Numbered from the stretch's first letter, positions 33,312-41,617 are shown. The stretch is 64,000 nt of DNA from Magnetococcales bacterium (GCA_015229005.1 JADGCL010000002.1:22668-86667); one strand, 5' to 3'. The notes: a model not told the origin generated them from the sequence alone. Made by a program: numbers and translations.

Positions 33312-35048
33312 CTAGACCATGCTCACGATGCTTTTCAGAAGCTCGTCGGCAGCCGTCACCATCTTGCTCGACGCCTGAAAGGCCCGCTGATAGCGGATCA
33401 GATCCGTCAACTCCTCCTCCAGCGACACCCCGGAGTACGAATCCCGCAGATTCTTGAGAAAATCCTGTGTCGATCCCTGCGCCTTCAGCGCCTCATCGTT
33501 GCGTTGGATCGTCGACCCCAAAATCCCCACCATCGAGGCGTAGTGGGCCGTCAGCGTCAGGTTGTCGTCGAAAAGCTCGTACTTGCTGGTCCGCAGCTCC
33601 CCCAGGGCAATGGCGCCCCGGTTGTCGGCGTCATTGAAGGTCACCGTACCGTCGGCGTCCACCTCGAGACGACCGACCCCAAGCTTGTCCGGGTCCTCCA
33701 CCAGCTCGTCGCTCACCTCGAAACTCCTCGCCCCCACACTCGAGAAGAGCGCCCCCACACCCAACGCCGCCAGCACCCCGGAGGTGTCCGAAACCACCCC
33801 GTACACCCCAGACTGGGCCGAGAGCTTCAGCCGATTGCCGACAATCTCCGCCTTGATCGCCGGCGAGGCATCCAGCGCCGCCCGAATCGCCTCGATCGAG
33901 GCGCCGGGATCGATCGCCACCGTATCGGTGGTCAGATGGTCGCCGTCGGCCCCATAGGCGAAGGTGACGCTCCCCGCAGTCACCCGGCCCAGGTCCGGCG
34001 GCGAACCGACGTAGTCGTCCGAGGTGGCATCCGTCACCAATGCGTTCATCGCCGTCGTCAGGTCGCCGCCCAGGGAGAACGCCCCGGTCTGCCCGGAAAA
34101 AAGTGCCTGGCTCACCGATTGGCTGCTCACCCGATTGAGCTGCCAGCGCAGCTCGTCGGTGATCGTCTTGAACCGGGTCAGGAGCCCGTCCGGTCCGTGG
34201 ATCACCTCGTCGCGCACCTCCATCAGACCCCGGATCTGACCGCCGATCATGCTGGTAAAATCACGCCCGTTCAGGGAGATCCCCGGGTACCCCGAGGCCG
34301 TCTGCTGCGCACTCCGGGTGAAGGTGGCGGCGTAGACCGTGTCGGCCAAAAGCTCCTGCCCCTTCGCCGTCATCACCTGCACCGACCCGTCCTGCATATC
34401 CAGGGTCTGGATGTCCACCATTTCCCCCAGGGCGGTGATCTCGTTGCGCAGGTGGTCCTTCAGGTCCAGGGCCGGGCGCGTCGCCTCGGTCCGACCGATC
34501 TGGCCATTCAGCTTGCGGATGTTCTGCAGCCGACCATTGATGTCGGCCATCACCACGTCGATCTCCTTGTCCACCGGCATGGCCCGGTCCCGGAGCGACT
34601 CCTGCATCTTGTTCACGAAACCGGCAAGTCCTTCCGCCCGGCTCACCAGATCCGCCCGACCCACCGGATTGGTCGGGTTGTCGGTCAGGAGATCGGCGGC
34701 GCTGTAGAGCGAATCCAGCCTCTCGGAGAACCCATCCCCGTCCATCTCGTTGAAGACATTCTCGACAATCGTCAAAAACCGCTCCCGCGCCTGCAACCGA
34801 CCCATCTCGCCGTTGCCCATCGCCAGCCGCCGATCCAGAAGATTGTCCAGCTGCCGCTTCGCCTCCTGGACCTGTACCCCGGAGCCGATCCGCCACTCGC
34901 CCCAGCCCGGCTCCGATTGCAGACTCACCGTCTGCCGCGAATAGCCAGGGGTGTTGACGTTGGCGATGTTGTGGGAGACCGCCTGCATCGCGCCCTGGTT
35001 GGCGAAGATGCCGAGCTTGGAGACATTCAGGAGATCGGAGATGCTCAT
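33312..35048 (-). CDS. flgK: Flagellar hook-associated protein FlgK
   Basis: A 578-residue FlgK. The N-terminal flagellar rod-type motif reads LGIFANQGAMQAVSHNIANVNTPGYSRQTVSL. Central helices read INGRLQNIRKLNGQIGR. The C-terminal helical end reads SGVSLEEELTDLIRYQRAFQASSKMVTAADELLKSIVSMV. It forms the first hook-filament junction layer. It is the first gene of flgK-flgL-fliW-flagellin and has a near-perfect sigma-54 promoter 70-90 bases upstream. Confidence 0.97.
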   Translation of the reverse strand: MSISDLLNVSKLGIFANQGAMQAVSHNIANVNTPGYSRQTVSLQSEPGWGEWRIGSGVQVQEAKRQLDNLLDRRLAMGNGEMGRLQARERFLTIVENVFNEMDGDGFSERLDSLYSAADLLTDNPTNPVGRADLVSRAEGLAGFVNKMQESLRDRAMPVDKEIDVVMADINGRLQNIRKLNGQIGRTEATRPALDLKDHLRNEITALGEMVDIQTLDMQDGSVQVMTAKGQELLADTVYAATFTRSAQQTASGYPGISLNGRDFTSMIGGQIRGLMEVRDEVIHGPDGLLTRFKTITDELRWQLNRVSSQSVSQALFSGQTGAFSLGGDLTTAMNALVTDATSDDYVGSPPDLGRVTAGSVTFAYGADGDHLTTDTVAIDPGASIEAIRAALDASPAIKAEIVGNRLKLSAQSGVYGVVSDTSGVLAALGVGALFSSVGARSFEVSDELVEDPDKLGVGRLEVDADGTVTFNDADNRGAIALGELRTSKYELFDDNLTLTAHYASMVGILGSTIQRNDEALKAQGSTQDFLKNLRDSYSGVSLEEELTDLIRYQRAFQASSKMVTAADELLKSIVSMV

Positions 35049-35467
35049 ATCGCTGGTTTCCCACTCGTTGGTCCGGGGCCTTTTCCTGCCCGCCGGTTCC
35101 GGCTTTACGAACCCGATCGTTGCACCACTCGTGCCAAGTGTCGATTTCCCCCGAAATCACCCCAGGTTCAGCCCCCACAAATACAGAATAAGGCCTTGAA
35201 TTTTGCATAATTGCCAAGTTCTGCCGACACCACGCCGACGCTCCGCCAGCAGCCAGCGCAGATCTTGTGCCAAAGCTTCCGTTTCCCCTCCAGGGCCGGC
35301 AAACTTTACCTCTCCCACACCCATTGCCGACCTCCCGGACCGGAAACGAACACCCGATCGACCGCCCCAAAGCGACCGGAACGACCATCGACAGGCCATG
35401 ACGACGGGGGAACCCTCGTGATACCCTATGATTTTTCGGAGCCTTCGGTAACCTTCCAGGACCTCGG
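35049..35467. other. Divergent intergenic region between flgK and suhB
   Basis: There are 419 bases without a supported gene. It holds the sigma-54 promoter of flgK and an AT-rich block (35180-35215) suited to DNA bending upstream of it. No clear promoter for suhB was identified. Confidence 0.6.
35120..35137 (-). promoter_or_regulatory. Sigma-54 promoter of flgK
   Basis: The minus strand reads TTGGCACG-N4-GTGCAA, matching the -24/-12 consensus with the invariant GG and GC exactly ten bases apart. Transcription would start near 35109, about 60 bases before flgK. About 55 bases further upstream, ATTCAAGGCCTTA (35189-35201) differs from the IHF consensus WATCAANNNNTTR at one position, a plausible placement between enhancer and promoter. 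Confidence 0.82.
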
Positions 35468-36295
35468 ATGAACTATTCGCCCCTCCTGACCGTCATGGTC
35501 CGCGCCGCCCGCAAGGCCGGCGCCCTCGCCGTCCAGTTCTTCGATCGCCGTCACCAACTGGAGGTGGCCTTCAAGGGCAAGGATGACCCGGTCACTTCTG
35601 CCGACACCGCCGTGGAGAAGGAAATTCTCTTCCACCTCCGCAAGGCCTATCCGCGTTACGGAATCCTGGCCGAGGAGAGTCCCCCGTCGACCGGCAAGGA
35701 AGAATGGCAGTGGGTGGTCGACCCCATCGACGGCACCCTCAACTTCCTCCACGGCAATCCCCACTTCGCCCTCTCGATCGGCCTGGCACGGGGCGACGAG
35801 CTCCAGGCGGGCGTGGTCTACGACCCGGTCCGCGACGAACTTTTCACCGCCGAAAGGGGAAGGGGGGCCTTTCTCAACGACCAGCGTATTCGCGTCAGTG
35901 ATCGCGGCACCTTGAACGGGGCCCTGATCGCCACCGGTTTTCCGTTGCGCCGGAAACACCTGGCCGCCCCCTATCTCTCCTCGTTCGCCGCCGTCTTCGC
36001 CGCCAGCGCCGATATCCGCCGCGCCGGCAGCGCCTCGCTGGACCTGGCCTATACTGCCGCCGGTCGCTTCGATGGTTTCTGGGAGTCGGGGCTGAGCCCC
36101 TGGGACATCGCCGCCGGCTGCATCATCGTCCAGGAGGCGGGGGGGTTCTGCAGTGATTTCCAGGGAGGCAATCAATTCCTGGGTTCGGGGAACATCGTCG
36201 CCGGCAATCCCAACCTGCACCGGCACCTCCTGACGACCCTGGAGGGATCGGAGCTCCCTCAGGCCCTGGGTCAATCCGGGACCGGTCCGGGATAA
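35468..36295 (+). CDS. suhB: Inositol-1-monophosphatase family protein
   Basis: A 275-residue phosphatase with the Mg-binding motifs of the IMPase family: DPVTSADTAVE with KEILFHL, AEES (Glu ligand), WVVDPIDGTLNFLHGNPHFALSIGL, and SPWDIAAGCIIVQEAGG near residue 218. It hydrolyses inositol monophosphates or related sugar phosphates. Bacterial SuhB also takes part in rRNA antitermination; which applies here is not visible. The ATG has AGGA six bases upstream. It is divergent from flgK and convergent with the GNAT gene, with only six bases between stops. Confidence 0.93.
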   Translation: MNYSPLLTVMVRAARKAGALAVQFFDRRHQLEVAFKGKDDPVTSADTAVEKEILFHLRKAYPRYGILAEESPPSTGKEEWQWVVDPIDGTLNFLHGNPHFALSIGLARGDELQAGVVYDPVRDELFTAERGRGAFLNDQRIRVSDRGTLNGALIATGFPLRRKHLAAPYLSSFAAVFAASADIRRAGSASLDLAYTAAGRFDGFWESGLSPWDIAAGCIIVQEAGGFCSDFQGGNQFLGSGNIVAGNPNLHRHLLTTLEGSELPQALGQSGTGPG

Positions 36296-36301
36296 TCGGG
36301 A

Positions 36302-37171
36302 TCACAACTCCAGAGCCACCATCTCGCTGTAGAGAAAATCCACCTCCCCGGCCCCGGCGGGGACTCCCACCGCCGGCGGGCGATAGAGGCGCGGCTGGGT
36401 ATCCTCGGCAGCCCAGGCCAGAACCGGTCGGGTCGCCACGAGACGGGTCGGAATCGACAGCAGGGCCACCCCCAGCCGCCTCCGAACGCCGGCGGCCAGA
36501 GGACCCAGACCCCCGGCGAGGATCCCGGGGTCGCTCGCATGCAGAACCCGCAACATCGGCAACCGTTTGTAGCGGCAAAACGTTCCCACCAGGTACGACC
36601 ATCCCGCCCCGCCATCGCCCAGGGCCAGATGCACCAGCCAGGGATAGCGCCGGTGCCAGCGGAAATCCTCGGCGGCCTGACCGCGCAGCCGCTCGCCGAT
36701 AGCGGCGTGATCCCCGACCACCTCCCAGCGCCGCGAGAAGAACCCGGTCGGGGAGAGGGCCGGGACGACCCAGAATCGACCCGGCAGACGCCGAAAACCC
36801 AGCCGCTCGCAAATGGCCGCCACCTCGGCCGTCGGCGTCAGACTGGTGAAATGACACCCCTTCCGCCCCAGCGCCGCCAGCAACAGCCGCAGGCTCTCCC
36901 GACGCCACGCCGGCAGGACGCACCAACTGCCCAGGTTGCAGAACAGCGCCTTTTGCCCCGCAACCGACCGCTCGGAATAAAGACCCAGAATGACCCCCAC
37001 TACCCGCCCCTCATGGCGCAAATGAAAGCCGTAATCGGGCTTGTCCGACAGCCAGGGATAGCGACAAAGTCCCAGCCAGTCGGCGACCGGAATATGGGAC
37101 GGCAGCTCTTCGTGCAGAAACCGGCAAACCGGGTCGAGATCCGCTTCCTGGATGGGACAAAGTGTGGCCAT
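36302..37171 (-). CDS. GNAT-like acetyltransferase, substrate unknown
   Basis: A protein of about 289 residues. Residues 1-150 have the GNAT layout: an N-terminal CPIQEADLDPVCRFLHEELP helix, a beta segment GRVVGVILGLYSER, and WCVLPAWRRESLRLLLAALGRKG, which corresponds to the acetyl-CoA-binding motif A. FTSLTPTAEVAAICERLGFRRL then resembles motif B. The C-terminal half (~150-289) is not recognised and might be a second, degenerate GNAT fold. The ATG at 37171 fits the start of homology; the ribosome site is weak, so upstream starts are possible. No neighbour indicates its substrate. Confidence 0.6.
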   Translation of the reverse strand: MATLCPIQEADLDPVCRFLHEELPSHIPVADWLGLCRYPWLSDKPDYGFHLRHEGRVVGVILGLYSERSVAGQKALFCNLGSWCVLPAWRRESLRLLLAALGRKGCHFTSLTPTAEVAAICERLGFRRLPGRFWVVPALSPTGFFSRRWEVVGDHAAIGERLRGQAAEDFRWHRRYPWLVHLALGDGGAGWSYLVGTFCRYKRLPMLRVLHASDPGILAGGLGPLAAGVRRRLGVALLSIPTRLVATRPVLAWAAEDTQPRLYRPPAVGVPAGAGEVDFLYSEMVALEL

Positions 37172-37510
37172 ATCGCGCCCGGAAAGAGGATAGATCTCCT
37201 GCAAAAGGAAGGAGCTCCATGACGGAACCGTCAGATCAAGTCCCTCCCTGGAAGACTCTTCCCGTCCATCAACAGGCCAACGAGGGAGAGACCCCCATCC
37301 TGGAGAATGACCCGGCAAAGGTCAACACCGACCGCCGCCGGACAAACCCGCCCCGAAAGGAGATGAATCGGGCCAGGGGATTGCGGTATGATGGCAACCG
37401 CTTGCCACCGGAACGGATCATGTCGGGGGCTTCGCCCCCGAACCCCCACTGGGGGGCGGCAAAGCCTCCCCCCAGACCCCCCAGCCCCTTTTGGGAAGTG
37501 GGAAGTGCTT
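37172..37510. other. Intergenic region between GNAT gene and methyltransferase gene
   Basis: There are 339 bases. An ATG at 37219 has a very good AAGGAAGGAG site, but its frame stays open into the methyltransferase gene in the wrong frame and its composition turns Pro/Arg-rich, so I do not call a gene. The second half contains REP-like palindromes. Confidence 0.5.
37424..37475. repeat. REP-like GC-rich palindrome pair
   Basis: Hairpin 1 is CGGGGG-CTTCG-CCCCCG-like (37424-37440). Hairpin 2 is CTGGGGGG-C-GGC-AAA-GCC-T-CCCCCCAG (37449-37475), 11 pairs with one mismatch. They lie about 35-85 bases before the methyltransferase gene and look like a mobile intergenic palindromic element or a strong RNA hairpin. 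Confidence 0.65.
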
Positions 37511-38332
37511 ATGACGCCCCCCGGAGATCCGGTCGACTCCTACTCGCGACTCGGCGCCGGAGTCTACGAAGACGCGGTCAACAAGAGTCTCCTGCACTAC
37601 GGGGAGGCGAGTCGGGAGTTCCTGGAGGGGCTCTGCTGGCGGCCCGGGGAGCGCCGCCTCCTGGACATCGGCTGCGGCACGGGGATGCTCTTCGATCTCC
37701 TCGGAGAGAAACTGGCCGCGTTGGGCATCACCGCCCTGGGGATCGACCCCGCCGCCGGAATGTTGGCCATCGCCCGGGAAAAACACCAGGGAAAACCCCA
37801 TCTCACCTTTGCGGAGGGTTCCTTCGAGCGGATCCCGCTCCCCGACGACGAGGTCGACCGCATCGTCTCGGTCTTCGCGCTCCACTGGGTCCCCGATATC
37901 GCCGCCGCGGCCCGGGAGATGGCCAGGGTCCTCAAAAAGGATGGGGAGGCGGACCTGATCCTGATCGCCAAGGGGGACGGCGCCAGGTTTCACAAGGCGG
38001 TGAGTCAGGCCCTCCGCAAACATCTCTCCTTCGCCGAGATCATGAAGACGACCACCATGGTCCGCAGCGTCGACGAGGCAAAACTGCGCCTGGCGCTGGA
38101 ACCCCTGATCGCGGGAAGAGAAAGCCTGATCCGGACCCGCGAGCGCGTGGTCCATGCCAGCTTCGAGGAGCACATGCGCTGGTGGCAGGCGCGGGCGGCC
38201 ACGGTCTTCGCCACCGTCCGGGACAAGGAGAAGTTCCTCGGGGATCTCCGCGAGGAGTTGGAAAAAACGGCCACGGATCAGGGGATTCCCTTCGATTCGG
38301 TCACCATCACCGTGCATGTGGGAGCAGCCTGA
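37511..38332 (+). CDS. SAM-dependent methyltransferase, BioC-like
   Basis: A 273-residue class I methyltransferase. It shows motif I LLDIGCGTGMLFDLL, motif II LGIDPAAGMLAIARE, a GSFERIPLPDDEVDRIVSVFALHWVPD motif III/IV region, and motif V-VI MARVLKKDGEADLILIAKG. The layout resembles BioC and related methyltransferases that act on ACP-bound or small-molecule substrates. An acyl carrier protein gene starts only three bases after its stop, which suggests an ACP-tethered substrate. Start ATG 37511 has GGAAG upstream; the track start at 37388 runs through the palindromic element. No other biotin or polyketide genes are nearby. Confidence 0.8.
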   Translation: MTPPGDPVDSYSRLGAGVYEDAVNKSLLHYGEASREFLEGLCWRPGERRLLDIGCGTGMLFDLLGEKLAALGITALGIDPAAGMLAIAREKHQGKPHLTFAEGSFERIPLPDDEVDRIVSVFALHWVPDIAAAAREMARVLKKDGEADLILIAKGDGARFHKAVSQALRKHLSFAEIMKTTTMVRSVDEAKLRLALEPLIAGRESLIRTRERVVHASFEEHMRWWQARAATVFATVRDKEKFLGDLREELEKTATDQGIPFDSVTITVHVGAA

Positions 38333-38335
38333 ACC

Positions 38336-38560
38336 ATGAAACGGGAAGAGATCGTCGAACGGTTGAAGGCACGATTGGCAAAGGAGAAGATCGTCATCCG
38401 CGAGGAGACGGATCCCCTCGATCTCGACTCCTTCCTGATCGTCGAACTCATCGCCTGGGCCCAGGACGAGCTGGGGATCGCCCTGGATGTGGCGGCAATG
38501 GATTTTTCGGTCTTTGCCAGTTTCGACGCCCTCGCGGAACACATCTTCGACACCCAGTGA
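38336..38560 (+). CDS. Stand-alone acyl carrier protein
   Basis: A 74-residue acidic helical protein with the phosphopantetheine attachment motif in LDLDSFLIVELIAWAQDELGI (Ser near residue 32). It also has the ACP-typical helix III region DFSVFASFDALAEHIF. The Leu after Ser in housekeeping AcpP is Phe here, so it is a specialised rather than the fatty-acid ACP. It begins three bases after the methyltransferase stop, and the two form a two-gene unit. Substrate unknown. Confidence 0.83.
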   Translation: MKREEIVERLKARLAKEKIVIREETDPLDLDSFLIVELIAWAQDELGIALDVAAMDFSVFASFDALAEHIFDTQ

Positions 38561-38587
38561 GCCGGGCGCGGCGCAAAACCGGGCCAT

Positions 38588-39580
38588 TCAGGGAACGGCG
38601 ACCCTCGCCAGGAGTTCGGCGACGAAGCGATCCGCCGTCACCCCTTCCGCCTCCGCCTCGTAGGTCAGGATCAGGCGGTGGCGCAGGACCTCGAACGCCA
38701 CCGCGTGGAAATCCCCGGGGGTGACGTAGTCGCGCCCCGAGAGCCAGGCGTGGGCCCGGGCGCACCGGTCCAGGGCGATCGTCGCCCGGGGGCTCGCCCC
38801 GTAGCGGACCCAGCCCGCCAGCTCGCTCCCGAAGGGTGACGGATCCCGGGTCGCCAGGACCAGACGCACCGGATAGGACTCGAGGGCGGGGGCAAGATGC
38901 ACCTCCAGGACCTGCCGCCGGGCGGCGAAGAGGGTCTCCTGGGTCACGACCGGCGGCGGCAGGAGCGCCGTCGCGTCTCCGGGGGCGGCCAACGCCGCCA
39001 GCGCCTCGCCCCGGGCGAGCCGCAGGATCTCCGCCTCCGCCCCGGCCCCGGGGTAGTCGATCCGGACCTTCATGAGAAACCGGTCGAGCTGGGCCTCGGG
39101 CAGGGGGTAGGTCCCCTCCTGCTCGATCGGGTTCTGGGTCGCCATCACCAGAAAGAGCCGCGGCAGGGGATGCGTCTCCTGCCCCACCGTCACCTGCCGC
39201 TCCGCCATCGCCTCCAGCAGGGCCGACTGCACCTTCGCCGGCGCCCGGTTGACCTCGTCGGCAAGGACTAGATTGTGGAAGACCGGTCCCGGACGGAACC
39301 GGAACGACCCCTCCTCCGGGCGATAGACCTCCGTCCCCACCAGGTCCGACGGCAGGAGATCCGGGGTGAACTGGATACGGTGGAAATCCCCCTCCAGGGA
39401 GGCGGCGAGCGCCCGCACCGCCCGCGTCTTCGCAAGCCCCGGCGCCCCCTCCACCAGAAGATGCCCATCGGCCAGGAGGGCCACCAGCAGGGAGCGGATC
39501 AGCCCCTCCTGACCGATCACCTGCCGTTCCAGATGTTCCCGCAACGCCCGCAAGGCTTCCTGTCCCGACACCGTCTTCAC
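38588..39580 (-). CDS. MoxR-family AAA+ ATPase
   Basis: A protein of about 330 residues with MoxR hallmarks: VIGQEGLIRSLLVALLADGHLLVEGAPGLAKT (Walker A), HRIQFTPDLLPSDLVGTEVY, LVLADEVNRAPAKVQSALLEAM (Walker B), VMATQNPIEQEGTYPLPEAQLDRFL, and the C-terminal lid. MoxR ATPases act as chaperones for metal or cofactor insertion, often with a DUF58 and a von Willebrand A protein. Neither is encoded next to it. Translation probably starts at GTG 39580 or GTG 39571 near a GGAGG; the track's TTG at 39616 looks unlikely. Confidence 0.88.
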   Translation of the reverse strand: MKTVSGQEALRALREHLERQVIGQEGLIRSLLVALLADGHLLVEGAPGLAKTRAVRALAASLEGDFHRIQFTPDLLPSDLVGTEVYRPEEGSFRFRPGPVFHNLVLADEVNRAPAKVQSALLEAMAERQVTVGQETHPLPRLFLVMATQNPIEQEGTYPLPEAQLDRFLMKVRIDYPGAGAEAEILRLARGEALAALAAPGDATALLPPPVVTQETLFAARRQVLEVHLAPALESYPVRLVLATRDPSPFGSELAGWVRYGASPRATIALDRCARAHAWLSGRDYVTPGDFHAVAFEVLRHRLILTYEAEAEGVTADRFVAELLARVAVP

Positions 39581-39795
39581 CCCTCCGCCAGCGTCCACCC
39601 GCCCCCACCCTCCCAATCAGGGATTATTTCATGCGGCCGGCGGCGGCTGTCAACCCATCCCCCCAGGAAAAAAACGGCACCGATTTTTCCCCATCCGGGG
39701 TGTCGCCGCGACCTTCACCCCCTGTAGACTGGCGCCGACGCCCGACCCCGCTCCTTCGAGGGAGCCCGACCGGCCCTCTCCCCGAGCCTCACGCC

Positions 39796-39824
39796 CCCGG
39801 ACCGTCCCGCTAGGACCGTCCGGG
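39796..39824 (+). promoter_or_regulatory. Leader hairpin upstream of the GDT1-family gene
   Basis: CCCGGAC and GTCCGGG form a 7-bp stem with further internal TCC/GGA pairing, about 30 bases before the start codon. Genes of this family are often under Mn2+ riboswitch (yybP-ykoY) control in other bacteria. I looked for its conserved loops and did not find them, so this is only a candidate RNA structure. Confidence 0.3.
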
Positions 39825-39854
39825 AACAGGGGAAGCGGCCCAACCTCTGGACCG

Positions 39855-40472
39855 ATGCCGACCATGACGACCGAAACCCTCGCCGCCACGCTCCCGATGG
39901 CCCAGATATCGGCCATTCTCACCGCCTACTTCCCGGTGGCCCTGGCGGAGATGGGTGACAAGAGTCAACTGGTCTGCATGACCCTCGCCTCGCGCTATCG
40001 CCCCTGGCCGATATTCCTCGGCGCCGGGAGCGCCTTCATCCTCTTGAACATCCTGGCGGTCCTCTTCGGGGCGACGGTGGCCGCGTGGGTCCCGGAGCGG
40101 CTCCTGACGATCGGCGTCGCCCTGCTCTTCGCCGGTTTCGGGCTCCACACCCTCTTCGCCGCTGAACCGGACGCAAAAGAAGCTGCGGTGGAAGGCCCGC
40201 ACCACCACGGGGCGATCACCGCTTTTCTGATGGTTTTTCTGTCGGAGTTTGGGGACAAGACCCAGATCGTGGTCGCCGGCCTGGCCGGAACCGCCGCGAG
40301 CCCTGCCGCCATCTGGCTCGGGGCGACGGCGGCCCTCCTCACCACCACCGCCCTCGGCATCTGGGCGGGACGCGCCCTCCATGGCAGGCTGCCGCTCGCC
40401 CACCTCAAACGCGGCGCCGGCATCCTCTTCCTGCTGCTCGCGGCCATGGCAGCGCTGAAGGCGGCGGCCTGA
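39855..40472 (+). CDS. GDT1/TMEM165 family (UPF0016) cation transporter
   Basis: A 205-residue inner-membrane protein with about six helices and the two signature motifs of the family, VALAEMGDKSQLVCM and VFLSEFGDKTQIVVAGL (E-x-G-D-[KR]-[ST]). Each lies in one of two inverted three-helix repeats. A His-rich loop (GPHHHG) separates the halves. Members export Mn2+ or exchange Ca2+/Mn2+ for protons. Start ATG 39855, with an alternative ATG three codons later. It has a 270-base upstream region shared with moxR. Confidence 0.92.
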   Translation: MPTMTTETLAATLPMAQISAILTAYFPVALAEMGDKSQLVCMTLASRYRPWPIFLGAGSAFILLNILAVLFGATVAAWVPERLLTIGVALLFAGFGLHTLFAAEPDAKEAAVEGPHHHGAITAFLMVFLSEFGDKTQIVVAGLAGTAASPAAIWLGATAALLTTTALGIWAGRALHGRLPLAHLKRGAGILFLLLAAMAALKAAA

Positions 40473-40477
40473 AGAAG

Positions 40478-40545
40478 CGCCCCTTCCCAGGAAGTTCACC
40501 TCCGCAATGCGAAGGCCCGCCCTTTCCCAAGAACTCCACCTCCAC
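40478..40545. repeat. Imperfect ~27-bp direct repeats downstream of the GDT1-family gene
   Basis: CGCCCCTTCCCAGGAAGTTC and CGCCCTTTCCCAAGAACTCC recur with a 40-base period. The remainder of the 268-base gap up to the DUF1640-like gene shows no other feature. Confidence 0.5.
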
Positions 40546-40740
40546 AAAAGGTTCGATGGAGCGTCTCAAAAGGTGATGATCCGTCCAAAGAGGTCTGGTA
40601 GGATGGGCGGGGGAGGTTCTGTGAGCGGTGCGTGGAACGTCTCCTCTCCCGCGCAGGAAGTCCGCCGACGCGGCGCTGTGCCTCGGTCGGTGAAATGACA
40701 AGGGAAGGAGCCGGCAGGACCGACGCAAAAGGAGATCACC

Positions 40741-41043
40741 GTGAGTGCTGCCGTAACGTTCGACACCCATGCCTACATCAAGGAACTGAAGGCCGCCGGG
40801 TTTACCGAGGAACAAGCCGAAGTCCAGTCAAAAGCCCTCTCCAGCATCTTCAGGGCGAACCTGGATGAGTTGGCCACAAGACGGGACCTCAAGGAACTGG
40901 AGCTGTCCACCAAGGGAGATTTGCGGCAGCTGGAAACCAAGATCGCCGAGGTCAAGGCCGAACTCATCAATTGGATGTTCGGCGTGGCCGCCGGGCAGGC
41001 GATGTTCATCATCGCCATCCTCAAAATGTTCCCATCCCGCTGA
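40741..41043 (+). CDS. DUF1640-like coiled-coil membrane protein (copy 2)
   Basis: A 100-residue paralogue of the gene at 14303. The first ~13 residues (VTFDTHAYIK) and the last ~27 (WMFGVAAGQAMFIIAILKMFPSR, a single hydrophobic helix) are virtually identical at DNA level, while the coiled-coil middle (RRDLKELELSTKGDLRQLETKIAEV) differs. It starts at GTG with an AAAGGAG site; the first copy uses ATG. Function unknown. The DNA-level conservation of both ends argues for recent duplication or gene conversion. Confidence 0.82.
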   Translation: MSAAVTFDTHAYIKELKAAGFTEEQAEVQSKALSSIFRANLDELATRRDLKELELSTKGDLRQLETKIAEVKAELINWMFGVAAGQAMFIIAILKMFPSR

Positions 41044-41056
41044 ACCCCGGTGATTC

Positions 41057-41617
41057 CTAGCGAATCACCGCATGCAGGCGGATCGCGAGTACCCGGGGGG
41101 ACATTTCCCCGAGCTGCTCCAGGAGCCCTTCCAGGACGGAAACCTTCTCGTCATCGCGAAAGAACTCCCGGACCTCCTCGCTGAAACGGTCGCTCCCGAC
41201 CTCCCGATTGGCGAGATCATCGGCCAGGAGATACCCCTCCGCCGTCAGGCTCGGCAGTCCCACGTCCCCGGTCACGACCCCTTCGCGCCGCTTCTCCTCG
41301 AAGAGGGGACCCCATTCGCGATAGTCGAAGCGGCCCCCCGGCTCCCCCCGCCCCCGCGGCCTGGCCCGCGTCATCGGCATCCGCGCCGCCACCTCCCGCA
41401 GCAGGGGCTCGCGACGCATCCAGCGGACCAGGAGACTCAGGCAGTCACGGGCAAAGAAATGCCCACTCCCCCGATTTCCCTGCCAGGAACGCAAGGCATA
41501 GAGCAGGATCGCCTGCGGCAGGCTTACCGGTCTCTCCCGAAAATCAAACGTAAACGTGTGCCGCCGCCCCCCTTCGCGGTATGTTGCCAGATCCTCCGGC
41601 GCAACCAGACTCCCCAT
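41057..41617 (-). CDS. Protein of unknown function next to the RADAR-like operon
   Basis: A 186-residue protein I do not recognise. It is soluble-looking and charged, with YREGGRRHTFTFDFRERPVSLPQAILLYALRSWQGN in the first third, an Arg/Gly-rich stretch near residue 90, and an acidic, helical C-terminus (FFRDDEKVSVLEGLLEQLGEMSPRVLAIRL). The ATG at 41617 is eight bases from GGAGGAG, a good site. It is on the same strand as, and 146 bases downstream of, the second receiver gene, so it could be the last gene of the defence cluster or an unrelated gene. It is convergent with the DUF1640-like copy. Confidence 0.65.
   Translation of the reverse strand: MGSLVAPEDLATYREGGRRHTFTFDFRERPVSLPQAILLYALRSWQGNRGSGHFFARDCLSLLVRWMRREPLLREVAARMPMTRARPRGRGEPGGRFDYREWGPLFEEKRREGVVTGDVGLPSLTAEGYLLADDLANREVGSDRFSEEVREFFRDDEKVSVLEGLLEQLGEMSPRVLAIRLHAVIR

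Noticed and set aside
31701-35210. 1,169-codon plus-strand ORF opposite flgK, flgL and fliW
   Set aside because: Antisense shadow covering three recognised flagellar genes.
37219-38724. Gene starting at 37219 with an excellent ribosome site
   Set aside because: The frame runs through the palindromic element into the wrong frame of the methyltransferase and turns Arg/Pro/Gly-rich. At most it is the remnant of a disrupted gene.
39617-39854. yybP-ykoY manganese riboswitch upstream of the GDT1-family gene
   Set aside because: Expected from known associations of this family, but the conserved loop sequences could not be found; only a simple hairpin is present.
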